A DNA stretch of 41,431 nucleotides from Chitinophagales bacterium (GTDB taxonomy: Bacteria; Bacteroidota; Bacteroidia; Chitinophagales; Chitinophagaceae): assembly GCA_026931905.1 (NCBI GenBank), contig JAIXLB010000003.1, positions 1 through 41,431 on the forward strand. The letters run 5' to 3'. The notes below the pieces were generated by a model. It was not told the DNA's origin. It worked only from the letters and a program-made list of their open reading frames with translations, and did no database searches. The first letter of the stretch is position 1. The number at the start of each line of letters is the position of its first letter. Shown here piece after piece: positions 7,302 to 17,589 of the stretch. The translations under genes and the position numbers were made by a program.

Positions 7302-7943
7302 TTATTGAGCTTCTAACATTTCTAATTGAACTAAATACTTCTCTGATTGTATTCCAAGCACAGCTCCAAAAGCTCCTTGCAGCATAATACCAGGATTTAC
7401 GGTTTTCGGTAGCTCATTGCTTATATAGTATTGTACACTTTGGTCAAATGCGGATTTTGCAATTACACATTCATATCCCATTATTGTTTTTCTTTCTGAT
7501 GTGAGTATTACAGAATCCTTTAGAAATTTGAAGATGGGTTTATTTTTCCAATTGTCAATAAACACATATTCAAAGCCTTCTTGTTTAAAAAGAGAATCTT
7601 TTCTATATAAGTAGTTGACTTTGTTAAAGCTTGGTCTTATAACAGGAGAGCTAAACTGAAAATTATCACATAACACCAAAGCAGAGTCGTTGTCAAATGA
7701 ATGAGTTGTTGCACTGAATGTAAAAAAAGAATTGCTAATAAAACTCTTGTTAAACTCTTCAGCGAAGTTTTCATGCGTTATACTACCTGAGTCGTTCTCA
7801 CTAAATCTAACATTTATCTTTTTGGTGCTGTCATACAACAAATATTGTTTGCATTTATAATATGCAATAAATTTCTTTGACTGTGTATAACGCATACTCA
7901 TGAATAAAGAAAAACATATTATGATAATGCATAAAATTTTCAT
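7302..7943 (-). CDS. GLPGLI-like secreted protein
   Basis: The 213-residue protein starts with an N-terminal hydrophobic export signal (MKILCIIIICFSLFMSM). The body contains a short conserved run near residues 140-185 (RKTIMGYECVIAKSAF, then YYISNELPKTVNPGIMLQGA). This resembles the GLPGLI family of Bacteroidota, in which a modified 'I.G..C.KA' segment is followed by 'W....IP...GP....GLPG'. The namesake GLPGLI motif itself has drifted to PGIMLQGAFGAVLGI, so the assignment is moderate. GLPGLI proteins are small predicted periplasmic or surface proteins of unknown function. It follows a small hypothetical gene on the same strand (68-base gap) and has a strong hairpin downstream. Confidence 0.6.
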   Translation of the reverse strand: MKILCIIIICFSLFMSMRYTQSKKFIAYYKCKQYLLYDSTKKINVRFSENDSGSITHENFAEEFNKSFISNSFFTFSATTHSFDNDSALVLCDNFQFSSPVIRPSFNKVNYLYRKDSLFKQEGFEYVFIDNWKNKPIFKFLKDSVILTSERKTIMGYECVIAKSAFDQSVQYYISNELPKTVNPGIMLQGAFGAVLGIQSEKYLVQLEMLEAQ

Positions 7944-8011
7944 AGCTTTTATTTTTATAGTACATAATGAAGAAAGTTGCTTTAAAAAAAAGCAACTTCC
8001 CTTTGGCTAAT

Positions 8012-8188
8012 TTATTCTAATGTCTGAACAAGTACTAACAGAAGTCTATCCATTATTGCTGACTCGTCATTACTTAATTTTTTTTCACTTTTATAGGTGG
8101 AACTAATTACCATAGTTCTATATTGACTTTTGAAATTAGGCTGCTTAATATTATTTCTACCGACAATCAAATATACCCCCTCTTTCAT
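8012..8188 (-). CDS. small hypothetical protein
   Basis: A possible 58-residue protein starts at the ATG at 8186-8188 (MKEGVYLIVGRNNIKQPNFK), and the longer reading uses TTG. It has no signal peptide, membrane segment or cysteine. The C-terminal half is amphipathic (DESAIMDRLLLVLVQTLE). It lies just upstream of the GLPGLI-like gene on the same strand and a poly-A-rich stretch precedes it. I do not recognise it. The spacer would otherwise be 330 bases long, and no stronger frame exists in it. Confidence 0.35.
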   Translation of the reverse strand: MKEGVYLIVGRNNIKQPNFKSQYRTMVISSTYKSEKKLSNDESAIMDRLLLVLVQTLE

Positions 8189-8274
8189 ATTCAAAAAAAA
8201 TATTTTTTATTGAATTTCAGCGTTTTTAATTTAAAAAATTTGGTCTTAGTGTAGGGATTTTAGTAGGTTGTATT

Positions 8275-8946
8275 TTAGCTGTAATTGCTACCTGCAATTA
8301 CTATAACAATTTCTCCTTTGATGGTTTTTGTAACAAAATAATCTGCTACTTCTTTTAAGGTGCCTCGTTTGTTTTCTTCAAACATTTTAGTGAGTTCTCT
8401 GCTTACACAACATTGTCTTTCATTACCTAAGTACAAAGCCAATTCTTCTAATGTTTTTATTAAACGCATGGGGCTTTCGTAAATAATAATTGTTCTTTGC
8501 TCAAGTGCTAATTGTTTGAGTTTGGTTTGTCTTCCTTTTTTTAGTGGTAAAAAACCTTCAAATACAAAATTGTTGGCTGGCAATGCACTATTTATTAAAG
8601 CAGGTACAAATGCTGTGGCTCCTGGTAAACATTCTACTACAATATTTTCTTTAATACTTTCTCTTACCAATAAAAAAGCAGGGTCGCTAATTCCTGGAGT
8701 TCCTGCATCTGTAATTAAAGCAAATGTTTTTCCTGCTTTCATTTGCTCTACAATATGGGCTACTATTTTATGTTCATTAAATTTATGGTAAGGGGATAGT
8801 GGTTTATTTATTTTATAATGCTCTAATAATTTAGATGAAGTTCTGGTGTCTTCGCATAAAATAACATCGGCTGTTTGTAATACTTCTACAGCACGAAAAG
8901 TAAAATCTTTTAAATTGCCTATTGGTGTTGGTACAATGTAAAGCAT
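8275..8946 (-). CDS. rsmI: 16S rRNA (cytidine(1402)-2'-O)-methyltransferase
   Basis: The 223-residue protein is a tetrapyrrole-methylase-fold enzyme that 2'-O-methylates C1402 of 16S rRNA in the decoding centre, using S-adenosylmethionine. Diagnostic segments are IVPTPIGNLKDFTFRAVEVL at residues 4-23, CEDTRTSSKLL at 31-41, TDAGTPGISDP at 79-89 and CVSRELTKMFEE in the C-terminal third. The length is typical of the short bacterial form. It is the last gene of a minus-strand run (aminopeptidase, pssA, purS, rsmI) and follows purS after a 20-base gap. The start is the only ATG that aligns with the family N-terminus. Confidence 0.95.
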   Translation of the reverse strand: MLYIVPTPIGNLKDFTFRAVEVLQTADVILCEDTRTSSKLLEHYKINKPLSPYHKFNEHKIVAHIVEQMKAGKTFALITDAGTPGISDPAFLLVRESIKENIVVECLPGATAFVPALINSALPANNFVFEGFLPLKKGRQTKLKQLALEQRTIIIYESPMRLIKTLEELALYLGNERQCCVSRELTKMFEENKRGTLKEVADYFVTKTIKGEIVIVIAGSNYS

Positions 8947-8966
8947 GAAAGCAACTTAAGAAATTA

Positions 8967-9215
8967 TTAATTTACCAATTCTATTTCGAAATATTCCATA
9001 ACCGGATTTGCCAATAGTTTTTTTCCTGCTTCATCAGCTACTGCAATTGCAGCTTGTTCGTTTGCTGCCTCAATTTGCAGGGTAATATGCTTACCTACAC
9101 GAACATCATTTACATTGTTTAATCCTAAATTATTTAAACCGTTTTGAACTGCTTTTCCCTGAGGGTCTAACAATTCTTTTAATGGCATTACTTTTATTTG
9201 TACTTGAAAAATCAT
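8967..9215 (-). CDS. purS: phosphoribosylformylglycinamidine synthase subunit PurS
   Basis: The 82-residue protein matches PurS, with LLDPQGKAVQNGLNNLGL at residues 15-32 and NDVRVGKHITLQIE at 36-49. PurS dimers bridge the glutaminase PurQ and the synthase PurL in step four of purine synthesis, where FGAR becomes FGAM. The gene lies 10 bases after pssA on the same strand. No purQ or purL is nearby, so the complex is encoded at separate loci here. It looks intact. Confidence 0.93.
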   Translation of the reverse strand: MIFQVQIKVMPLKELLDPQGKAVQNGLNNLGLNNVNDVRVGKHITLQIEAANEQAAIAVADEAGKKLLANPVMEYFEIELVN

Positions 9216-9225
9216 TGTATAAAAA

Positions 9226-9996
9226 TTAATCTTGAGGTTTAAAAAGTAAAGATACTATTACATACGCTAAAAAACCTATTGTTACTGCAAACCATCCTAC
9301 AAAAAAAACAGCTATTACACTTGCTATTACAACAATAAAAAGTGGTAGTATTTTTTTAAAATTGAATGCTTTAAATTTTAATGAGTAAAAACGAATATTT
9401 GAAACCATTAAATAACTGCACAGCAAAATAATTGCATACCAAAACCATTTGTTTCTTAATAAATCAATAAAAAACGAATTGCTGCTAAACCAATACAGCA
9501 AAGGATAAGAAGCAATTAAAATTCCTATTGCAGGTATTGGCACTCCTTTGAAATATTGATTTTGTGTAGTATCTATATTAAACCTTGCTAACCTGAATGC
9601 ACCAGCACATGGAATAATAAATGCAGGTATTAACCAAATATTATTTACATCTAAACCATCTTCGTTTTGAGCATAAGATAAACGCAAAAATTGATATACA
9701 ATAATGGCAGGAGCAACACCAAAACTTACTACATCTGCAAGGCTATCTAATTGTTTACCCATTTCAGAAGTTGCTTTAAACAATCGTGCAATAAAGCCAT
9801 CTAAAAAATCTATTACTGCAGCAATAGCAATAAAAATACTTGCTAAAAAAATACTTTCAGGAATTTCTACCAGTTGTTCGCCACCAGTATTATACATAAT
9901 TGTTAAACCACTTTGTAATGCTGCTATAATTGCTAAACATCCAAAAAATAAATTTAATAATGTAAACAGATTTGGAATTTGTTTCATAAAATTCAT
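9226..9996 (-). CDS. pssA: CDP-diacylglycerol--serine O-phosphatidyltransferase
   Basis: This 256-residue integral membrane enzyme has a perfect CDP-alcohol phosphotransferase motif, D63-x2-D66-G67-x2-A70-R71-x8-G80-x3-D84-x3-D88 (DFLDGFIAR, then GKQLDSLAD). It joins CDP-diacylglycerol and L-serine to phosphatidylserine, the precursor of phosphatidylethanolamine. About seven hydrophobic helices are visible. The N-terminus (KQIPNLFTLLNLFFGC) is typical of the Bacteroidota enzymes. The stop of the upstream aminopeptidase gene and this ATG share one base (TAATG), which suggests translational coupling; a second ATG three codons later (9985-9987) is an alternative start that fits family length equally well. 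Confidence 0.93.
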   Translation of the reverse strand: MNFMKQIPNLFTLLNLFFGCLAIIAALQSGLTIMYNTGGEQLVEIPESIFLASIFIAIAAVIDFLDGFIARLFKATSEMGKQLDSLADVVSFGVAPAIIVYQFLRLSYAQNEDGLDVNNIWLIPAFIIPCAGAFRLARFNIDTTQNQYFKGVPIPAIGILIASYPLLYWFSSNSFFIDLLRNKWFWYAIILLCSYLMVSNIRFYSLKFKAFNFKKILPLFIVVIASVIAVFFVGWFAVTIGFLAYVIVSLLFKPQD

Positions 9997-11288
9997 TAGC
10001 CTTTTTTCATTAATGTTTCAATTTCTTCTACAGTAATAGGAATATTTTTCATTAAATCTATATTGCCATTTTTGGTAATCCATAAATTATTTTCAATACG
10101 AATACCCATTTGTTCTTCTTCAATATAAATGCCTGGTTCTACAGTAAATAACATTCCTTGCTGTATTGGAGCAGTTCTTGTACCTAAATCATGAACATCA
10201 ATACCTAAATGATGACTAATGCCATGGTACAAATATTTTCTGTAAGCTCTATTGCTTTTATCTTCATTTTTTACATCAGTTTTTTTCAGTAAACCAATTT
10301 TTAAAAATTGTTGTGTAGCTTCTTCGCCTACCTTTTCTGTATAATCAACAATGGAAATGCCAGGTTTTAAAAGGCTTTTAGCGTAATTGTGCAAATGCAG
10401 GCAAGCATTGTAAACTGTTTTTTGGCGTTTGGTAAATTTACCATTTACCGGAACTGTTCTTGTTAAATCTGCATTGTAACCACCATAAGCAGCACCAAAA
10501 TCCATTAATATTAGTTCGCCATCTTTACACTCTTGATTGTTGCTTACATAGTGCAATATTCTTGCTCTATCGCCACTGGCTATAATGCTTCCATAAGCTT
10601 CGCCTGTAGCTCTTTGTATTAGAAAGCTGTGCATTATTTCTGCTTCAATTTCGTACTCCATTACACCTGGTTGTATAAAGCCTAAAAGTTTTCTAAAAGT
10701 ATTTTCAGTTATGTCAATAGCTTTTTGAATTACTTCTACTTCTTCTTTTGTTTTTATGCCACGAAGTTTTGCAAAAATTTTTGCTGCTCTGCAATAGTTG
10801 TGTAAAGGATAACGATTTTTCATTTCATCAATAAAACGATATTCTCTACTACGAACTAAATTGGCTTTTCTATCGTTTTCATTGCTATCTAAATAAATGT
10901 TATCAGCTAAATGAATCCACGTTTGTAATAAAGCATCTATACTATCGAGCCATACAATAGTTTGAATGCCTGAAATAGCTGTTGCTTCGTTGGCTCGTAA
11001 ACGTTTGCCATCCCATTTTTCTTTTAATTCATTTGGGCGAACCAGTACTAAAACTTCTCTGTATTGTGTATCTACATTATCAGGAAAAAGAATAAGCATA
11101 GAATCTTCTTGTTCAATACCTGTAAGCCAAAACAAATCGCTGTTTTGTTTAAAACTGTGGAGAGCATCGCCATTGCTTGGAAATTCATCATTGCTCACAA
11201 AAATGGCAATACTGTTTTGTTGTAATTCTTTTACAAAACGTTTGCGATTATTAATAAAAATGTCTTTATTTAATGGTAAATATTTCAT
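9996..11288 (-). CDS. pepP: Xaa-Pro aminopeptidase (aminopeptidase P, M24 family)
   Basis: About 430 residues from the ATG at 11286-11288 (MKYLPLNKDIFINNRKRF); a TTG 21 codons upstream is open but falls in AT-rich spacer and is unlikely. The N-terminal domain (to about residue 160) is the creatinase-like segment with FKQNSDLFWLTGIEQEDSML. The C-terminal pita-bread domain keeps the dinuclear metal site: Asp in LMDFGAAYGGYNADLTRTVP, His in YHGISHHLGIDVHD, Glu in FTVEPGIYIEEE and Glu in IRIENNLWIT. The enzyme removes N-terminal residues preceding proline. It has no signal peptide, so it is cytoplasmic. It is the first gene after the secA terminator in the run leading to pssA, purS and rsmI. Confidence 0.92.
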   Translation of the reverse strand: MKYLPLNKDIFINNRKRFVKELQQNSIAIFVSNDEFPSNGDALHSFKQNSDLFWLTGIEQEDSMLILFPDNVDTQYREVLVLVRPNELKEKWDGKRLRANEATAISGIQTIVWLDSIDALLQTWIHLADNIYLDSNENDRKANLVRSREYRFIDEMKNRYPLHNYCRAAKIFAKLRGIKTKEEVEVIQKAIDITENTFRKLLGFIQPGVMEYEIEAEIMHSFLIQRATGEAYGSIIASGDRARILHYVSNNQECKDGELILMDFGAAYGGYNADLTRTVPVNGKFTKRQKTVYNACLHLHNYAKSLLKPGISIVDYTEKVGEEATQQFLKIGLLKKTDVKNEDKSNRAYRKYLYHGISHHLGIDVHDLGTRTAPIQQGMLFTVEPGIYIEEEQMGIRIENNLWITKNGNIDLMKNIPITVEEIETLMKKG

Positions 11289-11364
11289 AACAAAAAATTT
11301 AAAGTTTGCAATATAAAACAATTTGAACTGAGTAAAACGAATAATAAGCAATTACTAAAATAAA

Positions 11365-11396
11365 AATGAGTTGCACTGTTTTAAATGCAACTCATT
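11365..11396 (-). terminator. secA terminator
   Basis: AATGAGTTGCA (11365-11375) and TGCAACTCATT (11386-11396) form a perfect 11-base-pair stem with a 10-base loop. On the minus strand it is followed by TTTTATTTTAG, a good intrinsic terminator 39 bases after the secA stop. Confidence 0.85.
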
Positions 11397-11434
11397 AAAT
11401 GATGTGTTATAAAAAAAATGTTTTGCTCAATATA

Positions 11435-14400
11435 TTATTCTGCATCTTTCCCATGACATTGTTTGTATTTTTTTCCACTACCACAAGGGCAAGGTTCATT
11501 TCTTCCAATTTTTGGTGCAGCTACAATAGGTTGTTGTTTTACATGAGCAGATGGGTCGTAATAATCATTTTCATTGGCAGCATAATCCTCTCCTCTTGCA
11601 TCAATTTCATCTTTATTGATACGCATTTTACTTAAATCTGTTTTTTGTTGTCTGCCTTCTTTTACTTGTTCTCCATCGCTAACAGGAATATTTGCATGGC
11701 ATAAAAATTCAACAATATTTTTGTTTACATCAGCACTCATATTACTGAATAAATTGAAGGCTTCCATTTTATAAATCACTAATGGATCTTTTTGCTCGTA
11801 GCTGGCTGTTTGTACGCTTTGCTTTAAATCATCCATAGCTCTTAAATGTTCTTTCCAAGCATCATCAATTAAAGCAAGGGTAATGTTTCTTTCCAAAGTA
11901 TCTACTAAAGCAGTTCCTTCTGTATCTAATGTTTCTTGCATAGAAGTTAAAACTTGTAAAGTTTTTTTGCCATCAGTAAAAGGTACTGCTACGTTTTCTA
12001 TGTTAGCACCTTGTTGTGTTCTAATGTTTTTAAATACAGGTAATGCAGTAGTAGCAATTTCTTGTTTTTTTCTTTGATAATTTTCTATGGCTTCTTTGTA
12101 TAATTTATCGGTTAAAATATTTTCATTTGTTTTCTTTAATTCTTCTGATGTAATGGTAGTATCAAATCCAAAATTTACAATGGTTGCTAAACGTAATCCT
12201 TCAAAATCTTCCAATTCTTTATAATTAATAATTAAATGTTGAGCCACATTATAAAAAGCATTATCAATATCTAAAGCCAATCTTTGACCAAATAAAGCAT
12301 TTTTACGTTTTGTATAAATTACAGTTCTTTGTTTGTTCATTACATCATCGTATTCTAACAAACGTTTTCTTATACCAAAGTTATTTTCTTCAACTTTTCT
12401 TTGAGCACGTTCAATGCTTTTAGTAATCATGCTATGCTGTATAACATCTCCTTCTTTATAGCCTGCAAAATCCATTACTTTAGCAATTCGTTCGCTACCA
12501 AACATTCTCATTAAATCATCTTCCAATGCTACAAAAAATTGTGTAGATCCTGGATCACCTTGACGACCAGAACGACCTCTTAACTGTCTATCAACTCTTC
12601 TTGATTCATGTCTTTCTGTTCCAATAATTGCCAAGCCACCAGCTTCTTTTACTCCAGGTCCTAATTTAATATCTGTACCACGACCAGCCATGTTTGTTGC
12701 AATGGTTACTGCTCCAGCTAAACCAGCTTCAGCTACAACTTGTGCTTCTTTAGCATGTTGTTTGGCATTTAAAACATTGTGTGTAATTTGTTTCTGGCGT
12801 AACATTCTGCTCAACAATTCACTTATTTCAACAGATGTTGTACCTACTAATGTGGGTCTTCCTGCTTCTCTTAATTTTACTATTTCATCTATAACTGCAC
12901 CAAATTTTTCACGTTTGGTTTTAAAAACTTTATCCTGTGCATCTATTCTTATTAAAGGATGATTGGTAGGAATTGATACCACATCTAATTTATAAATACT
13001 CCATAACTCTGCTGCTTCTGTTTCTGCTGTACCAGTCATACCTGCTAATTTGTGGTACATTCTAAAATAGTTTTGTAATGTAACAGTAGCATAGGTTTGA
13101 GTGGTGGCTTCAATTTTTACATTTTCTTTTGCTTCTATTGCTTGATGCAAACCATCGCTATATCTACGACCTTCCATTATACGACCAGTTTGTTCATCTA
13201 CAATTTTTACTTGTCCTTCTATTACAACATACTCATCATCTTTTTCAAATAAAGTATAAGCTTTTAATAATTGTTGTACAGTATGTATTCTATCAGCCTT
13301 TACTGAATAATCATTTATTATAGTTTCTTTTTGATGTACTTTTTCTTCAGCGCTTAAAGATGTATTGCTTTCAATATCTGCTAATGCAATACTAATATCT
13401 GGAATGATGAAAAAGTTAGGGTCTTCGCCAGCTTTTGTAATAAGCTGAATACCTTTATCTGTAAGCTCTACGCTATTGTTTTTTTCATCAATATAGAAAT
13501 ACAATTCAGCATCTACCTTGTGCATTTCTTTTTGTTGGTCTGCTAAATAATGATACTCGGCTTTTTGCATTTTTACTCTAATGCCTGGCTCACTTAAAAA
13601 CTTAATTAATGCTGTATTTTTGGGTAAACCTCTATGGGCTCTATACAATGCCAAACCTCCATCTTTAGGGTCATCGTTGCCTTCTGCTATTTTCTTTTTG
13701 GCTTCTATTAAAAATTGATTGGTAGCTTTTTTTTGTGCTTCTACCAATTTTTCAATACGAGGTTTTAGTTCAAAAAACTGTTCAGTGCTTGTATCTTTTC
13801 CTACAGGTCCACTAATAATTAAAGGAGTTCTTGCATCATCAATTAAAACGCTATCTACCTCATCTACCATTGCATAATGATGTTTTCTTTGCACCATTTC
13901 ATCAGGATTATGCACCATATTATCTCTTAAATAATCAAACCCAAATTCGTTGTTGGTGCCATAGGTAATATCTGCCAAATAAGCCTCACGTCTATCTTCT
14001 GTATTGGGTTCATGTTTATCAATACAATCTACAGTTAAACCCAACCATTCAAAAATAGGACCATTCCATTCGCTATCTCTTTTTGCCAAGTAATCGTTTA
14101 CCGTTACAATATGAACACCTTCGCCAGGTAAAGCATTTAAGTAAGCAGGTAAAGTAGATACCAATGTTTTACCTTCACCTGTTGCCATTTCTGCAATTTT
14201 TCCTTGATGTAAAACTGTACCACCAATTAACTGAACATCGTAGTGTACCATGTTCCAAGTTATTTGACCTCCACCAGCTATCCAAGTATTTTTAAAAATA
14301 GATTTATCGCCATCAATGCTTACATAGTTTTTAGTTACACTCAAGTCTTTATCTAATTCAGTAGCAGTGGAAATAATTTCTGAATTGTTGGTAAATCTTG

Positions 14401-14761
14401 TAGCAGTTTCTTTTACTACAGCAAATGCTTCGGGTAAAATTTGTTGAAGAATTTCTTCTATTTTTTTATCTCTATCTTTTATTAATTTATCAACTTCTTT
14501 ATAAATAGCATCTTTTGTATGTACTTCGTAAGAGGGTAAATTTTCAGCTTCTGCTTTTTTATTTTCTATTACTGCATCTATATCTATTAAGTGTTGTTTA
14601 ATTCTTTCTCTAAATTCTGTTGTTTTGTTTCTTAATTCATCGTTGGTAAGACTTTGAAATTGTTTGTAAAATTCATTTATCTTAATTACTAAAGGTTGAA
14701 TGGCTGCAACATCTTTTTCACTTTTATTGCCACCCAATAGTTTTGCTATTAATTTTATCAT
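11435..14761 (-). CDS. secA: preprotein translocase ATPase SecA
   Basis: This 1108-residue motor protein drives export through SecYEG. Nucleotide-binding domain 1 has Walker A (MATGEGKT, residues 192-199) and Walker B/DEVD (residues 300-303, followed by [16 protein letters not shown]). Domain 2 has [16 protein letters not shown] and [10 protein letters not shown]. The helical scaffold follows, and the C-terminus carries the zinc/SecB-binding motif [13 protein letters not shown]. The family standard is about 900 residues; the extra length lies mainly in insertions around residues 330-470 and 900-1000, as usual in Bacteroidota. It is monocistronic, with a strong terminator downstream and a long divergent spacer shared with the acetyl-CoA synthetase gene. 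Confidence 0.98.
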   Translation of the reverse strand: MIKLIAKLLGGNKSEKDVAAIQPLVIKINEFYKQFQSLTNDELRNKTTEFRERIKQHLIDIDAVIENKKAEAENLPSYEVHTKDAIYKEVDKLIKDRDKKIEEILQQILPEAFAVVKETATRFTNNSEIISTATELDKDLSVTKNYVSIDGDKSIFKNTWIAGGGQITWNMVHYDVQLIGGTVLHQGKIAEMATGEGKTLVSTLPAYLNALPGEGVHIVTVNDYLAKRDSEWNGPIFEWLGLTVDCIDKHEPNTEDRREAYLADITYGTNNEFGFDYLRDNMVHNPDEMVQRKHHYAMVDEVDSVLIDDARTPLIISGPVGKDTSTEQFFELKPRIEKLVEAQKKATNQFLIEAKKKIAEGNDDPKDGGLALYRAHRGLPKNTALIKFLSEPGIRVKMQKAEYHYLADQQKEMHKVDAELYFYIDEKNNSVELTDKGIQLITKAGEDPNFFIIPDISIALADIESNTSLSAEEKVHQKETIINDYSVKADRIHTVQQLLKAYTLFEKDDEYVVIEGQVKIVDEQTGRIMEGRRYSDGLHQAIEAKENVKIEATTQTYATVTLQNYFRMYHKLAGMTGTAETEAAELWSIYKLDVVSIPTNHPLIRIDAQDKVFKTKREKFGAVIDEIVKLREAGRPTLVGTTSVEISELLSRMLRQKQITHNVLNAKQHAKEAQVVAEAGLAGAVTIATNMAGRGTDIKLGPGVKEAGGLAIIGTERHESRRVDRQLRGRSGRQGDPGSTQFFVALEDDLMRMFGSERIAKVMDFAGYKEGDVIQHSMITKSIERAQRKVEENNFGIRKRLLEYDDVMNKQRTVIYTKRKNALFGQRLALDIDNAFYNVAQHLIINYKELEDFEGLRLATIVNFGFDTTITSEELKKTNENILTDKLYKEAIENYQRKKQEIATTALPVFKNIRTQQGANIENVAVPFTDGKKTLQVLTSMQETLDTEGTALVDTLERNITLALIDDAWKEHLRAMDDLKQSVQTASYEQKDPLVIYKMEAFNLFSNMSADVNKNIVEFLCHANIPVSDGEQVKEGRQQKTDLSKMRINKDEIDARGEDYAANENDYYDPSAHVKQQPIVAAPKIGRNEPCPCGSGKKYKQCHGKDAE

Positions 14762-14886
14762 ATAAGTTGAGTATATTTTTAAGCAAATAATATTGCTTAT
14801 TCTTTTTTATTATAATTTTTTCTTTGTCAAAAATCTTGCATAAACATAGATTTGGACAAATTGACACAATTAATTTTTAAGGCTGC

Positions 14887-14894
14887 CAAAGGTA
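14887..14894 (-). promoter_or_regulatory. candidate -7 box of the secA promoter
   Basis: The minus strand reads TACCTTTG (consensus TAnnTTTG), 126 bases before the secA start, in the same CTTTTACCTTTG context as the box before the mutase gene. A TTTG lies 25 bases upstream, slightly further than usual. This would give a long leader; I see no clear structure in it. Confidence 0.35.
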
Positions 14895-15039
14895 AAAGAT
14901 TTTGTAATAGATTTTTAACCAAATTAACATTTCATTTTTGGCCAAATTTTAGTACTCAATTTTAATCTGCTTCTATCCTACTTCTCAAATATTTCAATTC
15001 CCTTAACTTTATTGCTTCATTTTTAAAACCGATATTACA

Positions 15040-16974
15040 ATGTCATATCCTTATCAAATAAATTCTATTGAAGAATATAAAGAAGCGTATAAAAAAAGTA
15101 TAGAACAACCAGATGCTTTTTGGGCTTCTATTGCAGAGCATTTTACTTGGAAAAAAAAGTGGGATAAAGTAGTAGAATGGAATTTTAAAGAACCTAAAGT
15201 AGAATGGTTTAAAGGAGCAAAATTAAACATTACTGAAAATTGTATAGACAGACATTTAGATACTTTGGGCGATAAACCTGCCCTTATTTGGGAGCCTAAC
15301 AATCCTGAAGAAAGAGTAAGAGTTGTAACCTATAATCGCTTGCATAAAAGAGTGTGTCAAGTGGCACAAATGCTTAAAAACAATGGTGTAAAAAAAGGTG
15401 ACAGAGTGTGTATTTATATGGGTATGGTGCCTGAATTAGTGTATGCCATTTTAGGTTGTGCAAGAATTGGGGCTATACATAGTGTAATTTTTGGAGGCTT
15501 TAGTGCACAAAGTATTGCAGATAGAGTTACAGATGCTCATGCAGAATTTATTATTACCTGTGATGGTGCTTACAGAGGCGAAAAAGTTATTCCTCTAAAA
15601 TCTGTAATTGATGATGCTTTAATTAATAATACAACAGTAAAACGCATTATTGTTTTTACCAGAACAAGAACTCCAGTATCTATGTTAAAAGGTAGAGATG
15701 TGTGGTGGGAAGATGAAATGGAACATGCAGAACAGCAGGTTGAAATAAATGGAAAAATAAATTTTGAACCAGCTATTATGGATGCAGAAGACCCCCTATT
15801 TATTTTATACACAAGTGGTAGTACAGGAAAACCAAAAGGAGTTGTGCATACCATTGCTGGCTATATGATTTTTGTTACCTATTCTTTTGTAAATGTTTTT
15901 AATTACCAACAAGGTCAAATACATTTTTGTACAGCAGATATAGGTTGGGTTACAGGGCATAGTTATATAGCTTATGGACCTTTGTGTGCAGGAGCTACCA
16001 GTGTTATGTTTGAAGGTATTCCAACTTTTCCAGATGCAGGAAGATTTTGGGATATTGTAGATAAACATCAAGTAAATATTTTATACACTGCTCCTACTGC
16101 AATAAGAAGTTTAATGGGCTTTGGCACTCAACCTCTTGAAGGAAAAAATTTATCAAGTTTAAAAGTTTTAGGCTCTGTTGGCGAACCAATAAATGAAGAA
16201 GCTTGGCACTGGTACGATGAACATATTGGTAAAAAAAGATGCCCTATTGTAGATACTTGGTGGCAAACAGAAACAGCAGGTATATTAATTTCAAACTTAG
16301 CAGGCATCACTCCATCAAAACCAAGTTGGGCAACACTTCCATTACCTGGTGTACAACCTATTTTGGTTGATGAAAATGGTAATGAAGTACTACCCAATGG
16401 CAATGAAACTATTGCTGGAAATTTATGTATAAAAGCACCATGGCCTGGTATTATTAGAACCACTTATGGCGACCATGAAAGGTGCAGAACAAATTATTTT
16501 GCCACTTACGATAATTTATATTTTTCTGGTGATGGAGCATTGAAAGATGAAAATGGAAATTATAGAATTACAGGACGGGTTGATGATGTTTTAAATATTA
16601 GTGGGCATAGAATTGGTACAGCAGAAGTTGAAAATGCCATTAATATGCATGCAGGAGTTGTTGAAAGTGCAGTAGTGGGTTATCCTCATAACATAAAAGG
16701 ACAAGGCATTTATGCTTATGTTATTTTAGGGCAAAAACATAGCGATGAAGAATTAACCAAGAAAGATATTTTGCAAACTGTTACAAGAATTATTGGAGCT
16801 ATTGCTAAACCAGATAAAATACAATTTGTAACAGGATTACCTAAAACAAGAAGTGGTAAAATAATGCGTAGAATTTTAAGAAAAATTGCCGAAGGAGAAA
16901 CAGAAAATTTAGGCGATACAACTGCATTGCTTGACCCTAATATTGTAAATGAAATTAAAGAAGGAAGAGTATAA
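15040..16974 (+). CDS. acs: acetyl-CoA synthetase (acetate--CoA ligase, AMP-forming)
   Basis: This 644-residue enzyme activates acetate to acetyl-CoA through acetyl-AMP. The adenylate-forming motif LYTSGSTGKPKGVVHT is near residues 254-269, with downstream motifs TWWQTETAGILIS and YFSGDGALKDENGNYRITGR. The catalytic lysine sits at about residue 607 in LPKTRSGKIMRRILRKIAEG; this lysine is the usual site of reversible acetylation in Acs proteins. The N-terminal half keeps RVCIYMGMVPELVYAILGCARIGA broadly as in true Acs. Length and motifs favour acetate over longer acids. It is transcribed alone, divergently from secA, and converges on the threonylcarbamoyl-AMP synthase gene. Confidence 0.96.
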   Translation: MSYPYQINSIEEYKEAYKKSIEQPDAFWASIAEHFTWKKKWDKVVEWNFKEPKVEWFKGAKLNITENCIDRHLDTLGDKPALIWEPNNPEERVRVVTYNRLHKRVCQVAQMLKNNGVKKGDRVCIYMGMVPELVYAILGCARIGAIHSVIFGGFSAQSIADRVTDAHAEFIITCDGAYRGEKVIPLKSVIDDALINNTTVKRIIVFTRTRTPVSMLKGRDVWWEDEMEHAEQQVEINGKINFEPAIMDAEDPLFILYTSGSTGKPKGVVHTIAGYMIFVTYSFVNVFNYQQGQIHFCTADIGWVTGHSYIAYGPLCAGATSVMFEGIPTFPDAGRFWDIVDKHQVNILYTAPTAIRSLMGFGTQPLEGKNLSSLKVLGSVGEPINEEAWHWYDEHIGKKRCPIVDTWWQTETAGILISNLAGITPSKPSWATLPLPGVQPILVDENGNEVLPNGNETIAGNLCIKAPWPGIIRTTYGDHERCRTNYFATYDNLYFSGDGALKDENGNYRITGRVDDVLNISGHRIGTAEVENAINMHAGVVESAVVGYPHNIKGQGIYAYVILGQKHSDEELTKKDILQTVTRIIGAIAKPDKIQFVTGLPKTRSGKIMRRILRKIAEGETENLGDTTALLDPNIVNEIKEGRV

Positions 16975-17003
16975 GTGTATTAATGCAAAGTAAAACTTTA
17001 AAC

Positions 17004-17567
17004 TTATCTTATCACTTCCACCTCTCCATTTATCCATTTTATTATAGAAGATGGCTGAGTTTCTGTTTGTTCATTTTGCCTGTGTATTACAACATAATCA
17101 ACAGCTTTTTTAATAGATAAAGGTATAGTTGAAAAATTTTTGGGAGAAGGTTCGTTACTAATATTTGCAGATGTACTTACAATAGGTTTTCTAAATCTTT
17201 TAATAAGTGTTTTGCAAAATTCATCTTTACAAATTCTTATGGCTACAGAGCCATCATTGGCTAAAACATTTTCTGCCAAGCCTATTGCATGAGGATAAAT
17301 AACTGTTGTTGGCTTTTGTTGTTTATCCAAATAATTAAAAATTTCTAAATCAAGCGTAGCAACATATTGCATTAATTCTTTTTCATCGCTTAGTAATACC
17401 ACAAAACTTTTATGTGCTGCTCTTTTTTTTAATTGAATAATTTTTTCAACTGCTTGTTCATTAGTAGCATCACAACCCAAACCCCAAATAGTATCAGTGG
17501 GATAAAGAATAACTCCTCCACTATGTAAAATACTTAAACAAGTTTCTATATCGTTGTCAAAATTCAC
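17004..17567 (-). CDS. L-threonylcarbamoyladenylate synthase (Sua5/YrdC/YwlC family)
   Basis: The 187-residue single-domain protein makes threonylcarbamoyl-AMP from threonine, bicarbonate and ATP, the first step of the t6A37 modification of tRNAs that read ANN codons. Family segments are GGVILYPTDTIWGLGCDATN (residues 17-36), KRAAHKSFVVLL, and PIVSTSANISNEPSPKNF, the conserved SANxSG-like loop. The C-terminal Sua5 domain is absent, so this is the short TsaC/YrdC form. The start codon is GTG (17565-17567). It follows the M28 peptidase gene by 22 bases on the same strand and ends a minus-strand group. Confidence 0.92.
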   Translation of the reverse strand: MNFDNDIETCLSILHSGGVILYPTDTIWGLGCDATNEQAVEKIIQLKKRAAHKSFVVLLSDEKELMQYVATLDLEIFNYLDKQQKPTTVIYPHAIGLAENVLANDGSVAIRICKDEFCKTLIKRFRKPIVSTSANISNEPSPKNFSTIPLSIKKAVDYVVIHRQNEQTETQPSSIIKWINGEVEVIR

Positions 17568-17589
17568 TGATTATTATAAAAAACGCTAT

